DNA of 64,000 nucleotides. Origin: JBFHIJ01 sp041596515 (GTDB lineage Bacteria; Bacteroidota; Ignavibacteria; Kapaibacteriales; UBA2268). The DNA is taken from positions 62,001 through 126,000 of the forward strand of contig JBFHIJ010000001.1 in the NCBI GenBank assembly GCA_041596515.1. The letters run 5' to 3'. Below the pieces are notes generated by a model that saw only the letters and a program-made list of their open reading frames with translations, was not told the origin of the DNA and searched no databases. Positions 1 through 7,401 of this stretch are shown here, piece after piece (positions within the stretch are counted from its first letter, which is position 1; each line of letters begins with the position of its first letter). A program made the translations under genes and the position numbers.

Positions 1-777
1 TTAGCCTTTCAAGTCTACTATTTTTTTTAAGGCACGAATTTCATTAGTTTTAAGGTGTCTATATTCACCTTTGTCCATTCCTCTGACGTTTAAAGTCGCA
101 AAATGTTTACGGTGAAGTTGTTTAACCTGATAACCAAAATGTTCAAAAATTCTTCTTACTTCTCTGTTTTTACCCTCGCGGATAGACAAATGTATAACAG
201 TTCGGTCGTTCGGGTCGAAAAGTAGCTCTACCGGTCCGGTAGTGCCGTCTTCCAGCTTCACTCCTTTTACTATTTCTTCACCGTGTTCGGGTAGAAGAGG
301 TTTGTCCAAAACTGCTCTATATACTTTTTCTATTTCGTAAGATGGATGTGTCAGACGATTAGCCAGCTCACCGTCATTTGTAAATAGAAGTACCCCTGTA
401 GTGTTTCTGTCAAGTCTTCCCACGGGGTAAACCCTGCTGGATGATTTAACAATATCCATTACTGTTTTTCTACCTAAGTCATCACTGGTTGTAGTAATTG
501 CATCTTTTGGTTTGTTTAGCAGGATATACACAAATCTTATGATTTCCTTTACCGGATCACCGTTTACAGTCACAAAATCACTTTTGAGGACTTTTGTTCC
601 TAACTCTTTTACTACTTTTCCATTTACTTTTACAAGCCCCTGAGCTATAAGTTCGTCAGCTTTACGTCTGGAGCAAGTTCCACTGTCCGCCAAGTATTTG
701 TTTAGTCTTACAGGAGCATTAAGATCTTCTTTTGGCTCTCTGATGTCTTTTGGCTTATAATTCTTATTTGTTTTCAT
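1..777 (-). CDS. rluB: 23S rRNA pseudouridine synthase, RluB/RsuA family
   Basis: 258 aa, a complete gene whose stop codon is the first three bases of the window. It converts a specific uridine of rRNA to pseudouridine. An S4 RNA-binding domain lies at about residues 22-70 (VRLNKYLADSGTCSRRKADE). It is followed by the RsuA/RluB catalytic core with the signature GRLDRNTTGVLLFTNDG, in which D123 is the expected catalytic aspartate. Length and domain order match RluB/RluE/RsuA; RluB is preferred because it is the common form in this phylum, but the target base cannot be read from sequence. It is transcribed away from the inositol operon across a 326-bp gap. Confidence 0.9.
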   Translation of the reverse strand: MKTNKNYKPKDIREPKEDLNAPVRLNKYLADSGTCSRRKADELIAQGLVKVNGKVVKELGTKVLKSDFVTVNGDPVKEIIRFVYILLNKPKDAITTTSDDLGRKTVMDIVKSSSRVYPVGRLDRNTTGVLLFTNDGELANRLTHPSYEIEKVYRAVLDKPLLPEHGEEIVKGVKLEDGTTGPVELLFDPNDRTVIHLSIREGKNREVRRIFEHFGYQVKQLHRKHFATLNVRGMDKGEYRHLKTNEIRALKKIVDLKG

Positions 778-1038
778 TTCCCACCGGTATAAAATATTCT
801 ACTTACAAAAATACGTATTTATAGACTAACAAAAAACACATATAATGAGAAACGATTGCTATCTAAAAAATAATGAAACAAACGTTCGTTTTTAACGTCA
901 AAGCAAATGAAGTTATTACAAATACAAAATTGCCTATAGTTCGTAAAAATCTGCTATTATTTGTTCAGCGTTTTGGTTAGAGGAACTAATGTTTTTTACG
1001 ATTCAATAGATTAAATCGACAATTCGCAAAAAAATAAT
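778..1038. other. Intergenic region, divergent control region
   Basis: The gap between the divergent rluB-like and inositol genes is AT-rich and contains no ORF worth calling. A palindrome AAACG-TT-CGTTT lies at 880-891. On the minus strand the sequence CAAAAATA at 806-813 reads as TATTTTTG, a fair -7 box for rluB, but there is no TTG at the expected spacing, so this promoter is not called. Confidence 0.4.
880..891. promoter_or_regulatory. Palindrome AAACG-TT-CGTTT, possible operator
   Basis: A perfect 5-bp inverted repeat with a 2-bp centre. The core AACG-N2-CGTT is the same as that of the palindrome at 1073-1082, so one regulator could bind both. The size and symmetry suit TetR-type repressors. 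No binding data; inferred from the repeated pattern. Confidence 0.35.
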
Positions 1039-1068
1039 TTGAAATGTTACAACAACAATATATATTTG
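1039..1068 (+). promoter_or_regulatory. Promoter of inositol operon (TTG-N19-TATATTTG)
   Basis: A -33 TTG at 1039-1041 and a -7 TATATTTG at 1061-1068, separated by 19 bp, fit the Bacteroidota primary sigma factor consensus. The same arrangement, with a 20-bp spacer, precedes both SRP RNA genes and the tRNA gene in this window. The expected start site is near 1075, inside the palindrome at 1073-1082, leaving a leader of about 30 nt before ATG 1104. Confidence 0.65.
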
Positions 1069-1072
1069 TACG

Positions 1073-1082
1073 AACGAACGTT
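1073..1082. promoter_or_regulatory. Palindrome AACG-AA-CGTT over the start site, likely operator
   Basis: Perfect 4-bp half-sites around a 2-bp centre, directly downstream of the -7 box, where a bound repressor would block initiation. The core matches the palindrome at 880-891. The regulator is not identified; the TetR protein encoded at 11757-12419 is one candidate, by inference only. Confidence 0.4.
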
Positions 1083-1103
1083 AGATAAAAACAAGTGAGA
1101 GTT

Positions 1104-1802
1104 ATGAACTTTGGATTGATAGCTGCAGGAGAAGGATCTAGACTTAAAGCTGAAGGTTGGGATAAGCCCAAAGGATTGGCTGAACTTAATGGAGAACCGC
1201 TTATCAAGAGATTTCTTGATTTGGCTAATGACTTCAAAGCAGAAAAGATTTGCATAATCGTCAATGAGGAATCTCCGGAGCTATTGGAATATATAAACTC
1301 ATACCAAAGCAAATCTCCTATTTTGATACAAGTAAAATCAACACCAAGTTCTTTGCATAGCTTCTATGAAGTCTCACTATTTTCACAAACTGAATCAATA
1401 ATGCTTTTTACTATTGATACAGTTTTTGAAAGAAAAGAGTTTGAAAAGTTTTATCTAAACATAGAAACTACTCAGCACGATGGAGTGTGGGGAGTTACTA
1501 CTTATGTGGATGATGAGAAACCACTGTATGTATCCATGGATGACAGCGATGTTATCACAGGATTCCATGACGAAGGCGAATATGATTATGTTACAGGTGG
1601 GTTTTATTATATGAAGCCTACTTTGCATAAACATCTAAAAACAGCAGTAGAAAGTGGAATGTCACGAATGAGAAATTTCCAGAGATTTTTAATAGAAATG
1701 AATCATAATATTATGGGCTACAAATTTTCAAAGATTGTAGATGTAGACCATATAAGCGACATCAAAAAAGCTGAAAAGTTTTTACAAGAAATACAAAGAT
1801 AA
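1104..1802 (+). CDS. Nucleotidyltransferase, probable CTP:inositol-1-phosphate cytidylyltransferase (IPCT-like)
   Basis: 232 aa from ATG 1104; a GTG nine bases earlier is also possible, but the ATG puts the signature right at the N-terminus, as in homologues. The GT-A nucleotidyltransferase signature IAAGEGSRLK...KPKGLAELNGEPLI is present at residues 5-34. These enzymes activate a sugar phosphate or polyol phosphate with NTP. As first gene of an operon that also holds inositol-1-phosphate synthase, a CDP-alcohol phosphotransferase and a phosphatase, formation of CDP-inositol from inositol-1-phosphate and CTP is the best guess. A MobA-like or hexose-1-phosphate transferase cannot be excluded. 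Confidence 0.7.
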   Translation: MNFGLIAAGEGSRLKAEGWDKPKGLAELNGEPLIKRFLDLANDFKAEKICIIVNEESPELLEYINSYQSKSPILIQVKSTPSSLHSFYEVSLFSQTESIMLFTIDTVFERKEFEKFYLNIETTQHDGVWGVTTYVDDEKPLYVSMDDSDVITGFHDEGEYDYVTGGFYYMKPTLHKHLKTAVESGMSRMRNFQRFLIEMNHNIMGYKFSKIVDVDHISDIKKAEKFLQEIQR

Positions 1803-1828
1803 TTATTCAATAAAGCAGATCGCAAGAC

Positions 1829-2290
1829 ATGAGAAATATAATATTTATCATGACGATTTTATTTTTCTTGCAGGGCTTATATTCCGCTGAAAATAAAAAA
1901 TCAAATACAAAGAAAGGCACATTAATTGTAAAAGTGTCCAACTTGAGAACAAACCAAGGGTATGTGGTTTGTCATCTCTTTGACGACCCTGATGCTTATC
2001 CTCTAAAATCTAAAAAAGCATTGATTTTTCAGGATGATTTAGATATCTCAGATAGTACAGCCTCTTTTGTCTTTACAGATTTACCTTATGGTGACTATGC
2101 TTTTACTACTCACCATGACGAAAATGCTAATCACAAGATGGACAAAACATGGTTAGGATTGCCTGCGGAAGGTTGGGCTTGCTCGAAAAATGCTCAGGGT
2201 ATATTAGGCGTTGGCCCCCCGGGTTTTAAAGAAGCTCACTTTCAAGTAAATAAAGATACTGTTATAGAATATGTCAAAATGAATTACTAA
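1829..2290 (+). CDS. Exported DUF2141 domain protein
   Basis: 153 aa. An N-terminal signal peptide (hydrophobic stretch about residues 3-19, ending near YSAE) precedes a DUF2141 domain with its usual features: GTLIVKVSNLRTNQGYVVCHLFDDPDAYP, then YGDYAFTTHHDENANHKMD and the closing GPPGF. Function unknown; the fold is a small beta-sandwich in the periplasm or at the surface. A second DUF2141 protein is at 33350-33763. Its place inside the inositol operon, 26 bp after the nucleotidyltransferase and 19 bp before the ATP-grasp gene, suggests co-expression, but no direct role is clear. Confidence 0.8.
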   Translation: MRNIIFIMTILFFLQGLYSAENKKSNTKKGTLIVKVSNLRTNQGYVVCHLFDDPDAYPLKSKKALIFQDDLDISDSTASFVFTDLPYGDYAFTTHHDENANHKMDKTWLGLPAEGWACSKNAQGILGVGPPGFKEAHFQVNKDTVIEYVKMNY

Positions 2291-2309
2291 ACTTGGGGAA
2301 GTAGATTAC

Positions 2310-3197
2310 ATGCAACTCGAATTTGCAGCTATTAAAAGAGCAAAGAAATTTTCTCCCAATCATATAGAAAATGATGCTCTTATATTAACTCAGACTGCTG
2401 AGGAACTTCACAGACTTGGTGCAAAAGTAAAGTTTTACGATGAAGAAATGCTTTTCGGTAATAGCATTAAAGAAGATTTTATCTTTTCTATGTCAAGAGA
2501 AGATGATGTTATAAAAAAATTGAAACAGCTACAGAAGAAAGGAAAAGTTGTTATCAACTCACCTAAAGCAGTTAAAAACTGTTTCCGTGAAAATGTTACA
2601 ACTAAACTATTGGTTTATGGAGTCCCTTACCCAGATAGTGTTATCATCAAAACAAATGATTTTGATCCTATAACACTTGCCAAATTTAATGGTCAAAAAG
2701 TATGGGTAAAAAGAGATAAGCATATCCAACATAGCGAAGATAGAGCCTTAGCTACTTGCGATGCTGAAAGAGATAATATTGTTCGTGAATTTGGCAGACG
2801 TGGTATCAAAAAAGCCATAGTGCAAGAGCATTTAATAGGTAATGAAGTTAAATTCTACGGCGTAAGAGGCTCAGAGTTTTTCCATTGGTATTACTCACAT
2901 GAGACTATTCCGGGAATCAAAATTGACGAACAAAAATTCATTACTTTGGCAAGGCGTGCTGCTGAAACACTCAAAGTAGATGTTTATGGCGGAGATGCTT
3001 TAATTATGCCTGATGGCTCCATCTATATCATTGATTTTAATGACTGGCCTAGCTTTGCTCCATGCAGAAACGAAGCCGCTCAAGCAATAGCAAAAATGAT
3101 ATACAGAAAAGCTCAGTTTAGGATGCTTACACCTGATCATTCATTTGTTTCGGAAGAAACTAACGAAGTAATCGAAATAGAAACCAATTTTAATTGA
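2310..3197 (+). CDS. ATP-grasp family protein
   Basis: 295 aa, cytosolic. The C-terminal two thirds look like an ATP-grasp fold: VWVKRDKHIQHSE (nucleotide-contacting lysine region, about residues 130-142), IVQEHLIGNEVKFYGVRG (about 171-188) and the metal-binding strand end YIIDFNDWPSF (about 231-241). ATP-grasp enzymes join a carboxylate to an amine or thiol through an acylphosphate. The substrate cannot be named. Its position in the inositol operon, 12 bp before the CDP-alcohol phosphotransferase, suggests that it modifies the same product, for example with an amino acid, but this is inference. Confidence 0.65.
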   Translation: MQLEFAAIKRAKKFSPNHIENDALILTQTAEELHRLGAKVKFYDEEMLFGNSIKEDFIFSMSREDDVIKKLKQLQKKGKVVINSPKAVKNCFRENVTTKLLVYGVPYPDSVIIKTNDFDPITLAKFNGQKVWVKRDKHIQHSEDRALATCDAERDNIVREFGRRGIKKAIVQEHLIGNEVKFYGVRGSEFFHWYYSHETIPGIKIDEQKFITLARRAAETLKVDVYGGDALIMPDGSIYIIDFNDWPSFAPCRNEAAQAIAKMIYRKAQFRMLTPDHSFVSEETNEVIEIETNFN

Positions 3198-3209
3198 ATA
3201 GGATAAAAC

Positions 3210-4115
3210 ATGGCTGAAATGAATGTCGAAGCTACTCTGAAGTCAAAAGACACAGAAGAGACACTTGATATACTTTTTTATAGGCCTTTGGGATTTATAC
3301 TGGCTAAGTTTTGTGAAAAGACGGGTATCTCTCCAAACACTGTTACATGGACTAGCATTGTGCTTGGTGGTATAGCAGGTCATGCGTTCTATTACTCTGA
3401 TTTGCAAATAAATATACTGGGTATGCTACTTTTGATATTTGCTAACCTTTTAGATTCTACCGACGGTCAGCTTGCGAGGATGACGAATCAATGCACGCGA
3501 ATGGGTAGGTTCCTTGATGGCTTTGGTGGTAATGTCTGGTTTACGAGCATTTATATCCATATCGGATTGCGAATGATAAATGAAGGATACGAGCCGTGGA
3601 TATTTGGTTTTGTAATTGTTACAGGGCTTTTTCACTCGTTTCAGGCGGCGATGGCTGACTATTACCGTAATGCCCATCTATTCTTCATCCAAGGAAAAAA
3701 TAAATCAGAAGTAGACAGTTCCAAAAAGTTAGAGCATCAATATCAAGCAGCTTCTTGGAGTGGTGAGTTCTGGACTAAAGTCTTTTTGTTTATGTATACA
3801 AATTATACAAAAGAACAAGAGATTCTATCTAAAAATTTGCAGAAACTCTATGATAAAGTTTCGGAAAAGTATCCGACAGGGGCACCTGAATGGCTTGTTG
3901 CTAACTTTAGAAAAGGGAGTAAACCTTTGATGAAATATACCAATATTTTGACTACCAATACACGTATGTGGGCATTGTTTTTCTCAATGTTTTTTGGAGA
4001 AGTTATTTGGTATTTGGTGTTTGAAATAACTGTGCTAAATATTTTACTTATACAAATGGTAGTAAGACAAGAAAGACTAAGCAAAAAAATGATATTGGAA
4101 ATTGAGCAAGCGTGA
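3210..4115 (+). CDS. CDP-alcohol phosphatidyltransferase family membrane protein
   Basis: 301 aa with several membrane segments. The CDP-alcohol motif is clear: D82-S-T-D85-G86-Q-L-A89-R90, then G99-R-F-L-D103. The family normally ends with a second aspartate four residues after D103; here that position is G107, followed by N108. Candidate reactions are phosphatidylinositol-phosphate synthesis, di-myo-inositol-phosphate synthesis, or transfer of phosphoinositol from CDP-inositol to a lipid acceptor. The operon has both an IPCT-like enzyme and inositol-1-phosphate synthase, favouring a CDP-inositol donor. The stop overlaps the GTG start of the next gene (GTGA), so the two are translationally coupled. 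Confidence 0.8.
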   Translation: MAEMNVEATLKSKDTEETLDILFYRPLGFILAKFCEKTGISPNTVTWTSIVLGGIAGHAFYYSDLQINILGMLLLIFANLLDSTDGQLARMTNQCTRMGRFLDGFGGNVWFTSIYIHIGLRMINEGYEPWIFGFVIVTGLFHSFQAAMADYYRNAHLFFIQGKNKSEVDSSKKLEHQYQAASWSGEFWTKVFLFMYTNYTKEQEILSKNLQKLYDKVSEKYPTGAPEWLVANFRKGSKPLMKYTNILTTNTRMWALFFSMFFGEVIWYLVFEITVLNILLIQMVVRQERLSKKMILEIEQA

Positions 4116-5143
4116 AAAGTCAGAATACATACAAAACTATATTTATGATTTTAGGTTTGGGCATATTCTCTTATCTGGTATATAATTTTGGGATAGACAG
4201 AATACTGCAAAACCTGCAGGAAACCGGATGGTGGTTTGCTGCTATAGTCGCTACATGGGGGTTCGTGTATTTGTTTAATGCACTTTCCTGGTCGAAGATA
4301 GTAAAATCCAAAGAGAACAAAATACCTTTTTCGCAAGTATTTGGTTTGACAGTAAGTGGCTTTTCGCTTAACTACATCACTCCATTTGTAGGCTTAGGTG
4401 GTGAACCTTATAGAATTATGGCTTATAAAGAATACATAGGCACAGAGAAATCAGTTTCCTCTGTGATAATATATACTTTGATGCACATGATAAGCCACGT
4501 TGTTTTTTGGGTCTTTAGCATGGCGTGGGTTATTTTATTCTTAGAGATGCCATTCCATTATTGGCTGATAATGGCAGCTATTTTTGTTATTCTTATTTTG
4601 CTGTTATCCATATACATTAAAGCCATGAAGTCAGGGCTTCTCAATACTTTAAAATTGATAGTCTCTAAGCTTCCATTTAAAAAACTGACTTCAGTTATAG
4701 AGCAGCATCACGATAAACTAAACGAAGCAGACGCATATATCAGAGACTTTTACAATACAAGGAAGTCTGACTTTTTCACAGTAGTTTTTTATGAGTTCGT
4801 TTCCAGAGTGATTAGCTCCATGGAATACTACTTTATTCTAATGGCTGTGGGAGTCCAAATAAGCATATTTGAAGCTGTTTTTATCAATGCCGGTATGTCG
4901 CTTGTGATTAATCTTGTGTTCTTTATACCATTTCAGTTAGGTGCACGAGAAGGTGCACTGGTGTTTGTGCATGGCATGCTGGGAATAGATGCTTCTCTTG
5001 GTTTATATGCAGGAATAGTAAATAGAGTGAGGGAGTTCTTCTGGATTTTATTAGGACTAACCTTTATTCAGCTTACAGGCAGAAAAGAAAAATATAAAGA
5101 AGAGAGAATTAACGAAATGGTAGAGGCAGATAATGCAAACTAA
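4112..5143 (+). CDS. Flippase-like integral membrane protein (LPG synthase TM-region/UPF0104 family)
   Basis: 343 aa, start GTG overlapping the previous stop. About eight hydrophobic segments run along the protein, beginning YKTIFMILGLGIFSYLVYN, and the conserved stretches GLNYITPFVGLGGEP-like (residues about 84-102) and LGAREGALVFVHGMLG (about 275-290) are typical of the transmembrane part of MprF/lysylphosphatidylglycerol synthase. Such proteins act as or resemble lipid flippases. In this operon it may move the inositol lipid across the inner membrane. No catalytic aminoacyl-transfer domain is attached. Confidence 0.7.
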   Translation: MKSQNTYKTIFMILGLGIFSYLVYNFGIDRILQNLQETGWWFAAIVATWGFVYLFNALSWSKIVKSKENKIPFSQVFGLTVSGFSLNYITPFVGLGGEPYRIMAYKEYIGTEKSVSSVIIYTLMHMISHVVFWVFSMAWVILFLEMPFHYWLIMAAIFVILILLLSIYIKAMKSGLLNTLKLIVSKLPFKKLTSVIEQHHDKLNEADAYIRDFYNTRKSDFFTVVFYEFVSRVISSMEYYFILMAVGVQISIFEAVFINAGMSLVINLVFFIPFQLGAREGALVFVHGMLGIDASLGLYAGIVNRVREFFWILLGLTFIQLTGRKEKYKEERINEMVEADNAN

Positions 5144-5840
5144 AGCGATATTATTTGATTTTGGCGGTACGATAGATACGAATGGAGTGCATTGGAGCGA
5201 AAAGTTTTGGGATACATACCAAAGATGTGCAATCCAAATCGAAAAGAAAGATTTTGAAAAGGCTTATGTAAGCACTGAAAAGATGCTCGGTACAGAAAAA
5301 CGAATAAAAGTAGAAATGAATTTTTTTGAGATTGTCAGAGAGAAACTGATAATTCAAATATATTTTCTTATTCAACAAGGAAATTTGCCACACACTACTA
5401 AAGTTGATGACTTAGCGGCAACACTTGCAAAAGATTGCTATGATAGCATTCACAAAGAAGTGCAAGGTGCGGGAAGAATAATGACAAATCTTAAAAATAA
5501 ATATACTATAGGTGTGGTTTCTAATTTCTATGGAAATATTGATAAAGTACTCGAAGAGTTTAATCTGCATAATTTATGTTCGGTTATTATAGACTCTACG
5601 GTAGTTGGCATTAGAAAACCAGATCCTGATATATATCAGCATGCAATAGAAAAACTTGCATTAAAAAACGAAGAAGTGGCTATTGTTGGTGATTCTTACA
5701 CTAATGATATAGAGCCCGGCAGAAAACTGGGATGTAAAACTATATGGCTAAAAGGCAGATCTTGGAAAGAGGAAACTCAATCCGAGGCGGCAGATTTTAC
5801 AATCAATCACTTCAAAGAACTAGAAAATATCTTTCTCTAA
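5133..5840 (+). CDS. HAD family hydrolase
   Basis: 235 aa, overlapping the previous gene by 11 bp. HAD motifs: nucleophile D9 in LFDFGGT, motif II at VVSNFYGN, a conserved lysine at GIRKPDPD, and motif IV GDSYTNDIEPG. The second aspartate of the usual DxD pair is replaced by G11, which in most HAD phosphatases would remove the general acid/base. In context it could be the phosphatase removing the terminal phosphate from a phosphoinositol-phosphate intermediate, but the missing residue makes phosphatase activity uncertain. Confidence 0.75.
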   Translation: MQTKAILFDFGGTIDTNGVHWSEKFWDTYQRCAIQIEKKDFEKAYVSTEKMLGTEKRIKVEMNFFEIVREKLIIQIYFLIQQGNLPHTTKVDDLAATLAKDCYDSIHKEVQGAGRIMTNLKNKYTIGVVSNFYGNIDKVLEEFNLHNLCSVIIDSTVVGIRKPDPDIYQHAIEKLALKNEEVAIVGDSYTNDIEPGRKLGCKTIWLKGRSWKEETQSEAADFTINHFKELENIFL

Positions 5841-5910
5841 TTGAGTTTGGGATATCATAAATAATCGTAATATATAGCAAATAGCTAAACTTTTTAATTG
5901 AGGTTAGAAA

Positions 5911-7227
5911 ATGGGTAAATATCAAGTAAAAGAAGCCAAAGGCAAATTAGGAGTCTTGGTTGTAGGTATGAACGGTGCGGTAGCATCAACTTTTATTACT
6001 GGTGTAATGTCTATACGTAAAGGAATAGCAAAACCAATCGGTTCGGTTTCTCAAATGCAAACTATTAGACTTGGCAAAAGAATAGACAATAACTTCCCTC
6101 TTATTAAAGATTTTGCTCCATTAGCAAAACTTGATGACATTGTTTTTGGTGGTTGGGATATCGAAGATAAAAATCTATATCAAGCTACTTCTTCAAATGG
6201 AGTCCTTACAGAAAAAGACGTAGACGCTGTAAAAGATGAACTTGAAGCATTGCATTGTATGCCGGCTGTGTTTGAACAAAAATACGTGCTGAAACTTCAC
6301 GGTGATTTCGTAAAAAATGGCGAAACTAAAGAAGATTTGGCAAATCAGGTAAGAGAAGATATTCGCAAATTCAAAGAAGCCAATGGCGTAGACCGTATGG
6401 TAATGGTATGGTGTGGTTCAACTGAAGTTTATATGCAGATTAGCGATGTACATCAGACAGTAGCTGCATTTGAGCAAGGCTTGAAAGATAATCATGCAGG
6501 TATTTCTCCTTCTATGATTTATGCTTATGCTGCTTTGAAAGAAAGTGTTCCTTACATAAATGGTGCACCAAACTTGACTGTTGATATGCCTGCAATGATG
6601 GAACTAGCTGATTTGAATAAAATGCCAATTTCAGGTAAAGATTTCAAAACAGGTCAAACTCTAATCAAAACAGTTATTTCTCCTATGCTTAAAGCAAGAA
6701 TGATTGGTCTTAGTGGTTGGTTCTCTACCAATATACTTGGTAATAGAGACGGCGAAGTACTAGATGATCCTGAATCATTCAAAACTAAAGAGCAAAGTAA
6801 ATTATCCGTTATTGATTCTATTATTCAACCTGAATTGTATCCTGATTTGTACAAAGATTACTACCATAAAGTTAGAATCAACTATTATCCACCTAAAGGT
6901 GATAATAAAGAAGGTTGGGATCAAATCGACATCTTTGGTTGGATGGGTTACCCAATGGAATTGAAAATTAACTTCCTTTGCCGTGACTCTATCTTAGCGG
7001 CTCCAATTGCTTTAGACTTAGTACTGTTTACTGACTTAGCGATGAGAGCCGGCATGTACGGTATCCAAGAATGGCTATCTTTCTATCTAAAGAGCCCAAT
7101 GCACAGACCAAATGTTGTGCCTGAAAACGACTTGTTTATCCAGTTAATCAAACTTAAAAACACTTTGAGATTGATGATGGGAGAAGAGGTAGTTACTCAC
7201 GTAGAAGAAGAAGCAGACGAAATTTAG
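5911..7227 (+). CDS. ino1: Myo-inositol-1-phosphate synthase
   Basis: 438 aa, start ATG 5911 after a gap of 70 bp. It converts glucose-6-phosphate to L-myo-inositol-1-phosphate with bound NAD, the first step of inositol synthesis. Visible features are the Rossmann nucleotide-binding loop VVGMNGAVASTFITG near residue 17, the region GMIGLSGWFSTNILGNRDG-like at about 262-281, and the catalytic-domain stretch KVRINYYPPKGD with GDSI-like DSILAAPIALDLV. Length fits the bacterial/archaeal form. It closes the inositol operon and supplies the inositol phosphate used by the upstream genes. Confidence 0.9.
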   Translation: MGKYQVKEAKGKLGVLVVGMNGAVASTFITGVMSIRKGIAKPIGSVSQMQTIRLGKRIDNNFPLIKDFAPLAKLDDIVFGGWDIEDKNLYQATSSNGVLTEKDVDAVKDELEALHCMPAVFEQKYVLKLHGDFVKNGETKEDLANQVREDIRKFKEANGVDRMVMVWCGSTEVYMQISDVHQTVAAFEQGLKDNHAGISPSMIYAYAALKESVPYINGAPNLTVDMPAMMELADLNKMPISGKDFKTGQTLIKTVISPMLKARMIGLSGWFSTNILGNRDGEVLDDPESFKTKEQSKLSVIDSIIQPELYPDLYKDYYHKVRINYYPPKGDNKEGWDQIDIFGWMGYPMELKINFLCRDSILAAPIALDLVLFTDLAMRAGMYGIQEWLSFYLKSPMHRPNVVPENDLFIQLIKLKNTLRLMMGEEVVTHVEEEADEI

Positions 7228-7285
7228 TTTTTTATTTCTATTGCTTTCGGTGGCAAATTAGTCGCCACATATATTTAAGATATGC

Positions 7286-7315
7286 TTCAACCGTAGGGTT
7301 GACCCTACGGTTGAA
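7286..7315. repeat. Perfect 14-bp inverted repeat with 2-bp centre
   Basis: Arm TTCAACCGTAGGGT at 7286-7299 and its exact complement at 7302-7315. It forms a long hairpin or cruciform but has no T-run after it, so it is not a standard terminator. GC content of the arm is above that of its surroundings. It could be a small dispersed repeat unit (REP/MITE-like), a protein site, or an unusual terminator of the inositol operon. A weaker hairpin, GTGGC/GCCAC, lies just before it at 7250-7268. Confidence 0.5.
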
Positions 7316-7401
7316 ATTAAACTAAATCTCTGGTCTGATAAAACTCAACTAACATTAAATAAACGATATTTTTTTACTCTTTCTAAGATGAAAATTTACA
7401 A

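Noticed and set aside
986..1312. Minus-strand ORF of 108 codons over the start of the inositol operon
   Set aside because: It overlaps the promoter and the nucleotidyltransferase gene in another frame, with no recognisable protein features.
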